From Shouchella clausii (lineage in GTDB: Bacteria > Bacillota > Bacilli > Bacillales > Bacillaceae_D), in assembly GCF_001598215.1 (NCBI RefSeq), contig NZ_BCXJ01000005.1, positions 310,001 through 374,000 on the forward strand: a DNA stretch of 64,000 nucleotides. The letters run 5' to 3'. Position 1 is the stretch's first letter. Each line of letters begins with the position of its first letter. Below the pieces are notes generated by a model. It was not told the DNA's origin. It did not search any database and saw nothing but the letters and a program-made list of their open reading frames with translations. The position numbers were made by a program, and so were the translations under genes. This document shows, in pieces, positions 42,541 through 49,520 of the stretch.

Positions 42541-42715
42541 CTAAGGCTTATATACAGCATGCTTTATTATTGTAGTAACCCGTCTCCACATGGCTTACTA
42601 GGTACAAGCTCCCAATTGCCTACCTGGGGTAAAGGCTATGGTGTGCTTTTATACGCCTACCATTCCCCTGCATAATTAGCTCCCATTTAAATAAACTATA
42701 GGGGGCTGTCATATT
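42541..42715 (-). repeat. Degenerate toxin-module boundary sequence
   Basis: The segment around 42620-42700 (GGTAAAGGCTATG...CATTTAAATAAA) resembles the boundary sequences at 44281-44362 and 46893-46980 that precede orphan toxin modules. No toxin coding sequence is left here. Confidence 0.45.
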
Positions 42716-42717
42716 TG

Positions 42718-43116
42718 TTACTTTATTACGACGCTTGGAACGTATGTTGTTAGTATCTCAATTACGTCATTTGGTGTTAAAAACACATAATGTTTTAACT
42801 GACTTGGTTCATAAATACCTGAGCTTTCATCAAAAAACCAATTTATATACTCAGAGTTTATGACTTTAAATAAAGTCCATTCGCTATAAAAATCTGTACT
42901 GTATTGTTGCTCTAAGTAATTTAATTTTCTAAGCAAAGAGCCTTCATCTGTATTTCTATAGGATAATACACCTTTTTCAAATTTAACTACCATTTTCTTT
43001 TTATCTTTTTCATCGCTGAATTCTAATACGACCCCTTCTTTATTATCAATAAAAGTGTCATTGTATAACCTTGAGGGTATTCCAGTTGTTGGTACCCACC
43101 TTTCCCAATGTTCCAA
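42718..43116 (-). CDS. Hypothetical immunity-type protein
   Basis: A 132-residue cytoplasmic protein (EHWERWVPTTGIPSRLYNDT, then KKMVVKFEKGVLSYRNTDEG) of the kind seen downstream of LXG toxins in Bacillus. I cannot name the family. I choose TTG 43116 because AGGAGG ends 7 bases upstream; the ATG at 43140 lies before that site. A toxin partner is not found upstream, so it appears to be an orphan immunity gene. A terminator (43182-43222) separates it from the DUF4926 gene. Confidence 0.7.
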   Translation of the reverse strand: MEHWERWVPTTGIPSRLYNDTFIDNKEGVVLEFSDEKDKKKMVVKFEKGVLSYRNTDEGSLLRKLNYLEQQYSTDFYSEWTLFKVINSEYINWFFDESSGIYEPSQLKHYVFLTPNDVIEILTTYVPSVVIK

Positions 43117-43181
43117 TACTCTTCCTCCTATCATCTTCAACTTATTTCTCTTACTCTTTTGCCACTTACTAGGTAGCCCCT

Positions 43182-43222
43182 AAAAAAAGAAACCTTAAAA
43201 GGTATTGAACCAATCAAGGTTT
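43182..43222 (-). terminator. Terminator after the DUF4926 gene
   Basis: AAACCTT and AAGGTTT arms enclose an 18-20 base loop containing GATTGGTT, followed by seven T on the minus strand. The same ATCAAGGTTT arm recurs at other module ends. Confidence 0.75.
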
Positions 43223-43232
43223 CATTATAAAA

Positions 43233-43430
43233 CTATTTTAGTTTATCTATCTGATTTGAGAGATAAACTCCTTGGTACTTGACTCTCCCCTCTTCATCCA
43301 CAAACTTAACTTCATAGGCTTTATTAGGTGTGTCATAAACCATAATTATAGTGCCTATATCCCCTTTTTTTGTCCCCTGGTTAGGGTTATCTTCTTTAAT
43401 CTTAACAGATTCGTATACTTCAAAACTCAT
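43233..43430 (-). CDS. DUF4926 family protein, probable immunity protein
   Basis: A 65-residue protein with an SH3-like pattern: FEVYESVKIKEDN, GTKKGDIGTIIMVYDTPNKA, YEVKFVDEEGR. DUF4926 proteins commonly follow DUF6883-type toxins in polymorphic toxin loci, and a DUF6883-like tail precedes it here. ATG 43430 is 7 bases after TAGGTG; a GTG nine bases upstream is less likely. It probably neutralises a toxin whose gene has decayed. Confidence 0.8.
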   Translation of the reverse strand: MSFEVYESVKIKEDNPNQGTKKGDIGTIIMVYDTPNKAYEVKFVDEEGRVKYQGVYLSNQIDKLK

Positions 43431-43436
43431 TGTCTT

Positions 43437-43571
43437 CACCTACTTACAAATAGTGTGGTCATTTCAGATATATTTGAGCCACTCTTAATAATCCACCCTG
43501 TTCTAACTGTAGCAGCTTTACCGTTCGGACCCCCGTGATCTGCAAATTGGCAAATGCCACCTTCAATTAAC
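43437..43571 (-). pseudogene. C-terminal remnant of a DUF6883-like toxin
   Basis: A 44-codon fragment reads GGICQFADHGGPNGKAATVR then TGWIIKSGSNISEMTTLFV and a stop overlapping the DUF4926 ribosome site. The GPNGK-ATVRTGWII pattern is that of DUF6883 toxin tails. No start or N-terminus exists, so it is a remnant; pairing with DUF4926 supports the call. Confidence 0.6.
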
Positions 43572-43577
43572 CCTCCC

Positions 43578-43898
43578 TTATTGTTTAGAGACATTAATCG
43601 AAAAAAATTCTCCAAAATGGATGTTTGCTAATTGTTTATCTCCATCACACAGCTTTAAATAATTATCCTTTCGTTCAATTTTTGTAATATTTTTCAAATC
43701 AGCGTAAATTATATCACTATTTTTGTACTTCAAGAAAATACTAACTTGCTGTTCATAAGTACGTATATACATAGTTAAACTAAATTTCGACTTAGTTCTT
43801 GAATACTTAATATTTCCATCTTCTATATTACCAGATAAACTTTCTCCATCTGAAAGAAATAACTCTAATAATTCATAGCCATCATACTTTATAAACAC
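43578..43898 (-). CDS. Hypothetical immunity-type protein, 106 residues
   Basis: A small mixed alpha/beta protein (FIKYDGYELLELFLSDGESL, IYADLKNITKIERKDNYLKL). I do not know the family. Start is GTG 43898 behind AAGGTGAGA. It directly follows a decayed toxin C-terminus (43912-44290), as an immunity gene would, and it is intact while the toxin is not. Confidence 0.65.
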   Translation of the reverse strand: MFIKYDGYELLELFLSDGESLSGNIEDGNIKYSRTKSKFSLTMYIRTYEQQVSIFLKYKNSDIIYADLKNITKIERKDNYLKLCDGDKQLANIHFGEFFSINVSKQ

Positions 43899-43911
43899 AC
43901 TCTCACCTTTT

Positions 43912-44290
43912 CTATTTTGGAATTACAGTAATTACATCTCCTGCATCATTTTGTAATGACCCTAGCGTCATTTGTATCAAAATTGACGTATCTAATTTAT
44001 CACCTGAGAATTTCGTTCCATTACTTATTCTATTTTCATAACAGATGATGGAATATTTCTAGGCTGAATATACCTTTGAACAAAGCCTGACTCTAAACCT
44101 TGACTTTTAGCTAAATTGTGTGCTCTCACATTTAATTGGGCTCGGGTTTCTAGGAAAAGCCATTCTTTCGAAAGCATGCCTTAAGTATTTTCTTCCTTCT
44201 ATTGTTGCACCACTTTGATTTAAGTTCCATAAAGTGTCATCTTCTGAACCAGTTGGGTTGGTGAGCATAGGGAAGTCGTCTAAATAAAAG
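43912..44290 (-). pseudogene. Decayed orphan toxin C-terminus with a linker scrap
   Basis: Three frames are needed to read it: DDFPMLTNPTGSEDDTLWNL (a scrap of the LXG linker DFLTLADPE then new sequence) to HAFERM; EWLFLETRAQLNVRAHNLAK to QPRNIPSSVMKIE; and RISNGTKFSGDKLDTS to DVITVIPK and stop. The toxin type is not recognised. Frameshifts and the lack of a start make it a pseudogene. It is the fifth module of the island. Confidence 0.65.
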
Positions 44291-44362
44291 TTAACTACTG
44301 GCGGAAAGGCTATGACGTGATTTTATTACACCTGACCGTCCCGTTGCCTACATAATTTAAAT

Positions 44363-44398
44363 AAAAAACCTTGAAAAGCATTTAGCCAATCAAGGTTT
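44363..44398 (-). terminator. Terminator after the YezG-like immunity gene
   Basis: AAACCTTGA pairs with TCAAGGTTT (44390-44398) around a loop containing TTTAGCCAA; T-rich tail on the minus strand. Close copies lie at 46978-47012 and 43182-43222. Confidence 0.8.
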
Positions 44399-44402
44399 AT
44401 TT

Positions 44403-44861
44403 TTACAAAGCAGATTGCATTTCTTCAAACCATTCCATAGAAATGTCATCTGCTGTTTTTTCAGGCTGGTTAGAATACACTATACCATATTTATAATCTG
44501 CTTTAAGGTTATTGTTTACTACATTATAAATTAACTTAATCTCCGAGGGCATTTCTCTATTGTATTCCTCACATAACTTTATCATTTTCTTAATGTTATT
44601 ATTTAGTATATTCAATACTCCACTTTGACGTTCGCCTGAAGTATTATACTGGAAATCAATTGGATTATTAATAGCATCATTTAATTTATGCTTTCTAACA
44701 ACTTTTCCATTAATACAATAAAAAAAATCACTAGAAATAACTTTCTCTTCAAAGGAGCCGTATATAAATATTTTTTCTGCTCTATTTTCAACATATTCTA
44801 AACAAATGGCAACCATGTCTGCTTGTAATTTACTAAATTTATCTTCAAAAATCTTCCTCAT
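44403..44861 (-). CDS. YezG/DUF600-like immunity protein
   Basis: A 152-residue protein. KIFIYGSFEEKVISSDFFYC, SGERQSGVLNILNNNI, MPSEIKLIYNVVNNNLKADY and a final SMEWFEEM match the DUF600 (YezG) immunity fold, which inhibits YeeF-type nuclease toxins. ATG 44861 is 8 bases after AAGGAGAG; a GTG nine bases upstream is unlikely. The upstream orphan toxin has lost its C-terminal domain to an IS3 remnant, so this gene is an orphan. Confidence 0.75.
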   Translation of the reverse strand: MRKIFEDKFSKLQADMVAICLEYVENRAEKIFIYGSFEEKVISSDFFYCINGKVVRKHKLNDAINNPIDFQYNTSGERQSGVLNILNNNIKKMIKLCEEYNREMPSEIKLIYNVVNNNLKADYKYGIVYSNQPEKTADDISMEWFEEMQSAL

Positions 44862-44929
44862 ATATATCACTCTCCTTAATTCACTAAATTCTTAATAAAC
44901 CGCTCCCCATCTATTTTATATTGTACTGG

Positions 44930-45147
44930 AGCGTCTACACTTATCTGGACAGAAAAATTAAGGGCACGTACACTTGACCTAAAACAGAAGAAGAGCTCCA
45001 ACTATGACAAAGCGAGAACGTCGCACATTCACTCCTGAGTTTTAAAAGCAAATGGTACAGCTGTACCAGAATGGAAAAACGAAACGAGCGATTATTGATG
45101 AATATGATCTGACTCCGTCATCTCTTGACCGAGGGATCAACCTTTAA
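44930..45147 (+). mobile_element. IS3-family OrfA remnant
   Basis: From 45004 the plus strand reads MTKRERRTFTPEF, an in-frame stop, then KQMVQLYQNGKTKRAIIDEY and DLTPSSLDRGINL. This is the N-terminal HTH of an IS3/IS150-type OrfA. It stops abruptly at 45147 where the toxin linker begins; OrfB is absent. The left end sequence upstream (44930-45003) may include the old IS terminus. Its insertion probably removed the toxin domain of this module. Confidence 0.75.
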
Positions 45148-45773
45148 AACTCTGTCATCATATTCAAGATTATCGCACCCGCACTCTTCCCCCCAGTCTT
45201 CACCTTCCTCGCTTTCGACAAGTCATATACTACTTCTCCCACTTTCGCTGGCTTCACTAAAATAAACGTCGTTGCTAGGGCCTTCTCCCCGAACGAAGCT
45301 TCTGGGTCAGCGAGCGTGATGAAGTCACCGAAGAAAAAGTCGACTACCGGATCTAGAAAGGTCCTGATGTTGTTCTTATACGCGATCCCGTCAGCGCCGA
45401 CACGGGCATCCATCGTCGGCCCGGGGTAATGCCCATTGTTGTATACTTCCTCGTCAACCTCGGCTATGAGGGGACCGTCGCCGGAAGGGTTGTTTTCAAG
45501 GTACGCTTGGATGGCTGCAACTTCTTCATCCGTAAAATCATTCTCTCCTGTAGCGACCACTTGCGACGTGTCCGTTTGGATCGCTTGGGTACGGAGCTGG
45601 GCTTGGTACCATTGGTATTGGATCGGAACCAGCTGTTTCAGTTGCCGTGTCAGGATTGCCGGCGAGACGGTCGCGTTTGCGGGCAAAGTCGATAGGCGCG
45701 CAAATAACGGGAAATATGCCGGGGTAACGGCATGGGTTGCTCCCATCGCTGGCGCTCGGCACGCTTGCAGCAC
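45144..45773 (-). pseudogene. Orphan LXG linker module, toxin domain lost
   Basis: A 209-codon frame repeats residues from about 285 of the full LXG protein (ACRAPAMGATHAVTPAYFPL, LARKVK-type end KARKVKTGGKS), plus a segment absent from the full copy (EVYNNGHYPGPTMDARVGAD). After KTGGKS only 14 unrelated residues remain before a stop at the IS3 junction. The LXG domain is missing, the GTG start has no ribosome site, and the upstream frame is closed by a TAG. It cannot be a secreted toxin as it stands. Confidence 0.8.
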
Positions 45774-45992
45774 CTGTTCATTGCTTAGGATGGCACTGAC
45801 AGGGAAATGGTTTAAATTCTAACTGTTTCTACTCAAGAATAGTAAAAATCATTTACTCATTTTTACATTTATTGTTCTTATTAGTTATGTTTGATTATAA
45901 TGGGTTCGTTGTAAAAGAACACAAAAACCCGAAAAACGGACTTTTTAAAGTGTCCATTTTCCGAGGACTGTTCACTTTTAGCCAATCAAGGT
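45189..45992 (-). repeat. About 800-bp duplication, copy 1
   Basis: Nearly identical to 48128-48928 over its whole length, including about 200 bases beyond the toxin homology (from AAATTCTAACTGTTTCTACT to AGCCAATCAAGG). Both copies leave homology with the full LXG gene at the same base, after GGCACTGACAGGGAAATGGT. Confidence 0.85.
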
Positions 45993-46009
45993 CTTTTATA
46001 ATAATGATG

Positions 46010-46312
46010 TTATTTTGTTTTAACAGCATCTTTTATTTGTTCAATAACTTGATAGAGCCACTGAAGTGGTTCTAAACCAGTAGCGGGAAAGTACACACCA
46101 TCTGCACAAGACTGAATGTATTCATTCTTTTCGATATCTGAATACTCACTTTCAATAAAATCTGTTAAAAAGATAATAGCAAATTCCAGATACTCTTTAC
46201 TTTCCTCTGTTAATAATTCTTGTAATGCTTCTTCTGGAGAATCAATATCTTGATGAAAAGTTCCAGCCAAGAACTGAAAAACTGGTTCTTCTAGTTTGTT
46301 AGAAGACAACAT
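46010..46312 (-). CDS. CdiI-type immunity protein (CdiI_2-like)
   Basis: A 100-residue acidic helical protein. The segments [19 protein letters not shown] and [20 protein letters not shown] fit the immunity family that partners CdiA-CT RNase A-like toxins, and such a toxin lies 19 bases upstream. It would block the RNase in the cytoplasm. ATG 46312 follows AGGGTGAG. Confidence 0.7.
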   Translation of the reverse strand: MLSSNKLEEPVFQFLAGTFHQDIDSPEEALQELLTEESKEYLEFAIIFLTDFIESEYSDIEKNEYIQSCADGVYFPATGLEPLQWLYQVIEQIKDAVKTK

Positions 46313-46331
46313 AACATCTCACCCTTTAGTA

Positions 46332-46893
46332 TTAATTTGGATAGCCAGTTAGAATGTAATTCCCTTCTCCATCCTTTTTCAAGACAATTCTAGCATTTGT
46401 CATATTTTCAACAGTTGTAGAACCTCTTTTTACTCCACGTCCAATGACTTCGGTTCCTTCATAAGTCAAGACTAAGTTTGACTTACTTTGAGGATTACTT
46501 AGCCAAGATTCAATCGCTTTTTTGTTATTTATATCGTTTAAGACCTCACTAGCAACTTTCTCAGCAATAGCCCTATCTTTAAAAGTAGAAGAGCCATTAA
46601 TTCTAGGATTATTTCTTATTCTTTCTAATAATTCTTCATCAGTTTTTCCAACATGTCTTTCAATCAAATGCCCACCTTTTACCTCATGTGCAGCCAATCC
46701 ACCACCAGGTGCAAGAGAACTCTTATCTCCTGGTTTAACATTATCTATACTCTTTCCCCCAGTCTCCACCTTCCTCGCCTTCGACAAGTCATATCCTAGT
46801 TCGGCCACTTTCGCTGGCTTCACTAAGATAAACGTCGTTGCCAGGGCTTTCTCCCCGAGCGAAGCTTCTGGGTCGGCGAGCGTGAGGAAGCAA
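46332..46893 (-). pseudogene. Orphan toxin module: CdiA-CT RNase A-like domain
   Basis: The segment starts in the LXG linker (TLADPEASLGEKALATTF, KARKVETGGKS) and continues into a 135-residue toxin: AAHEVKGGHLIERHVGKTDE with the likely catalytic His, STFKDRAIAEKVASEVL, and the C-terminal NARIVLKKDGEGNYILTGYP. This is the bacterial RNase A-like CdiA-CT pattern; the enzyme would cut RNA in target cells. The domain is intact, but there is no LXG domain and no start with a ribosome site (a GTG at 46823 lies inside the linker). It is a silent warhead rather than a working gene. Confidence 0.75.
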
Positions 46894-46977
46894 TCTAAAT
46901 GATAGTTTATTGCTGGAGTAAAGACTATGACATGATTTTAGTACACCTGACCGTCCGAGTGTCTACATGATTTTAAA

Positions 46978-47012
46978 TAAAAAACCTTGAAGGCTTTTAG
47001 CCAATCAAGGTT
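46978..47012 (-). terminator. Terminator-like hairpin after the YezG-family immunity gene
   Basis: AACCTTGA (46983-46990) pairs with TCAAGGTT (47005-47012), then T-rich sequence on the minus strand. It lies 130 bases after the immunity stop; the spacer holds an unidentified open stretch (FIGEGIINAIKRIYNFLE), possibly another remnant. Confidence 0.65.
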
Positions 47013-47141
47013 AATTAATTCCTTATTCCCAGTATATTGTTGATCTCATTTTCGAGAAAATTGTAGATCCTTTTAATAGCATTTATTATGCCTTCTCCAA
47101 TAAATTTCTCTAAAAAAGCACACCAGTTGCTTACTATTTAT

Positions 47142-47618
47142 TTATTTTTCAAATTCCTTCACTTTCTCAATTAAATCTTTATTTAGTTGTTCTTTATCTT
47201 GGCCTAAATATTTATACTTAAAATATTCACTTCTAGCTGTTGGTCCAAACTCACTACTATACCAATTTGTATAATCAAATTGTACATTTAATTTACCTGA
47301 ATCACCAACTAATAATGTTACTGCAAACCAAGGTTCCTGGTCATTTTCAATAAAAATTCTTTGAAGTTCAACTGTTAATATAAATAGTTTATGCAACTCT
47401 TTATTATAGACCCTCTTATCTACACTATACAGTTTTGGAATATAATGCGAATAAATGTGCTGCTCTTCACCTTTAGGCTTAAAAAAGAAGAAAACTCCCC
47501 CTGCATCATTCTTTACTTCTCCATTAAAATAGAAATTATCCCATTCAATTGGAATCATATCATTAACCTGTTGAGCAATCTTATTATATAGCTTGTTTAA
47601 TTCTATTTCAAAACTAAT
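47142..47618 (-). CDS. YezG-family (DUF600) immunity protein, unusual ATT start
   Basis: Family pattern throughout: KLYNKIAQQVNDMIPIEWDN, GGVFFFFKPKGEEQHIYSHY, VDKRVYNKELHKLF, FDYTNW, GPTARSEYFKYKYLG. YezG binds and inhibits the nuclease domain of LXG toxins of the YeeF type, and such a domain lies 31 bases upstream. The natural N-terminus (SFEIELNKLYNKIAQ) requires the ATT at 47616-47618, 9 bases after AGGAGG. No ATG, GTG or TTG is in frame there; the first Met codon (47558) would cut off 20 conserved residues. Either ATT is used or the start was mutated. Confidence 0.8.
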   Translation of the reverse strand: MSFEIELNKLYNKIAQQVNDMIPIEWDNFYFNGEVKNDAGGVFFFFKPKGEEQHIYSHYIPKLYSVDKRVYNKELHKLFILTVELQRIFIENDQEPWFAVTLLVGDSGKLNVQFDYTNWYSSEFGPTARSEYFKYKYLGQDKEQLNKDLIEKVKEFEK

Positions 47619-47648
47619 GTAGATCAGCCTCCTGATTTATTTACTATC

Positions 47649-48760
47649 TCACGAATGGTAACTGGCCTTCAATTTCATATTCAACCATAAATGCATCGGG
47701 TCGGGGTCAATGCTAACAGAGACCTTTTTTGGAGGTACATCTCTCAACGCATCAGCCCATTCTGTCTCCATTTCATACCAACCCCCACCCCTCCGGTTAA
47801 TCTGGCTATTTTGTGGCACCAGATTGTCTATATCTCCCGGACCGTTAAATTGTGCTCCTATTAAATGTCCACCGTCATCATCCGGTAATCTATCTTTTCC
47901 CCCAACGTTCGCCTGAGCATATTTATTTCTATCGGCCTTTTTTAACACAAGCTCATGAGCCTCTCTACATTAACAATACGTCCTAGTTCATCGGTAGTAT
48001 ATTTGTAATCGTTATTTGTTACATACTTAGTATTTGGAAGGAGTTGTTTTTTACCATTTTCACCTTTTACAATATACTTTCCAAAATCAACTTCTTTAAC
48101 CTCTCTGACAATATTACCATTATCCTTCCCCCCAGTCTCCACCTTCCTCGCTTTCGACAAGTCATATCCTAGTTCGGCCACTTTCGCTGGCTTCACTAAA
48201 ATAAACGTCGTTGCCAAGGCTTTCTCCCCGAGCGAAGCTTCTGGGGCGGCGAGCGTGAGGAAGTCACCGAAGAAAAAGTCTGCTACTGGCCCAAAGGTCA
48301 TGACGCTGTTCTTATACGCAATCCCATCGGCGCCGACACGGGCATCCATCGTCGGCCCGGGATAACGCCCGTCTTTGTATACTTCCTCGTCGACCTCGGC
48401 TATGAGGGGACCGTCGCCCGGAGGTTTGTTTTCGAGGTACGCTTGGATGGCTGCAACTTCTTCATCCGTAAAATCATGCTCTCCTGTAGCGACCACTTGC
48501 GACGTGTCCGTTTGAATCGCTTGGGTACGGAGCTGTGCTTGGTACCATTGGTATTGGATCAGCACCAGCTTTTTCAGTTGCCGTGTCAGGATCGCTGGCG
48601 ACACCGTCACGTTAGCGGGCAAAGTCGATAGGCGCGCAAATAACGGGAAATACGCCGGGGTAACGGCATGGGTTTATCCCATCGCTGGCGCTCGGCACGC
48701 TTGTAGCGCCTGTTCATTGCTTAGGATGGCACTGACAGGGAAATGGTTTAAATTCTAACT
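47649..48760 (-). pseudogene. Orphan LXG module with Endonuclea_NS_2-type nuclease, frameshifted
   Basis: The right part (48124-48760) repeats the LXG linker from FPVSAIL onward, with an extra EVYKDGRYPGPTMDARVGAD segment, to KARKVETGGK. The toxin domain follows: LLPNTKYVTNNDYKYTTDEL, then a frameshift near 47950 (extra bases around GAGGCTCATGAG), then KKADRNKYAQANVGGKDRLP, DDDGGHLIGAQFNGPGDIDN and LVPQNSQINRRGGGWYEMET. The DGGHLIG His and the NxxPQN Asn are the nuclease signature. Truncation and frameshift make it inactive. A YezG immunity gene follows, as expected. Confidence 0.85.
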
Positions 48761-48928
48761 GTTTCTACTCAATAATAGTAAAAATCGTTTACTCATTTTT
48801 ACATTTCTTGTTCTTCTTAGTTGATTTGATTATAACGGGTTCGTTGTAAAAGAACACAAAAACCCGAAAAGCGGACTTTTTTAAAGTGTCCATTTTCCGG
48901 GGGACTGTTCACTTTTAGCCAATCAAGG
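48128..48928 (-). repeat. About 800-bp duplication, copy 2
   Basis: Partner of 45189-45992 with the same break point against the full LXG gene and the same 200-base flank ending AGCCAATCAAGG. A few scattered substitutions and single-base indels separate the two. Confidence 0.85.
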
Positions 48929-48951
48929 ATTTATAATTTATTGATTTGATA

Positions 48952-49518
48952 CTAATCTTTAAGTAAATCTTCGTCTAAGAAGATTTCGATATCATCTAAA
49001 TTGGCATTTTTCTTTCTTTCATGAAATGAAAATTTTGAAATAAACTCTTCAAATGAATTTGCTATAAGGTAATAATACTCTTTTCCACCTTCATCAGTCG
49101 TTTCGTTTTCATGATACCAATAATAAATTTTACCCCTGTATTTATCTTTTAAGCCTATACATATTAAATCTCCCCCATCTGCATCTGCGATAGGCATTAC
49201 ACTACTTCCTAAGATACCTTTATACGTTTGAATAATTGATTCAATATTATAGCTATTATTAGTAATACCATAAAAACCACCTATCGAGTCAAAACCATCC
49301 TCGGGAGTTACAGGGGTAACTTCAATTGGCTGGTACATAAAATTTTCTTTAATAAAACATCCTCCATATTCAAGTAAAAACTCTTTATACTCTAATGGTA
49401 AATCTACTCCATACAATCCTTCAATTGTTTCGATTGACTTATATGCATTTTCTTTTTTTGATACAACCACTTCCAAATCAATCATTTCATTTAATTTTTG
49501 CTTTATTATTTTGTTCAT
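48952..49518 (-). CDS. SMI1/KNR4-family (SUKH) immunity protein
   Basis: A 188-residue SUKH-type protein: IEGLYGVDLPLEYKEFLLEY near residue 35, GGFYGITN, MPIADADGGDLICIGLKDKY and EEFISKF near the end are the family landmarks. SUKH proteins neutralise nuclease toxins by binding them. It starts 2 bases after the LXG toxin stop, with GGAGG before ATG 49518, so it is the cognate immunity gene of the complete toxin. Confidence 0.88.
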   Translation of the reverse strand: MNKIIKQKLNEMIDLEVVVSKKENAYKSIETIEGLYGVDLPLEYKEFLLEYGGCFIKENFMYQPIEVTPVTPEDGFDSIGGFYGITNNSYNIESIIQTYKGILGSSVMPIADADGGDLICIGLKDKYRGKIYYWYHENETTDEGGKEYYYLIANSFEEFISKFSFHERKKNANLDDIEIFLDEDLLKD

Positions 49519-49520
49519 TT

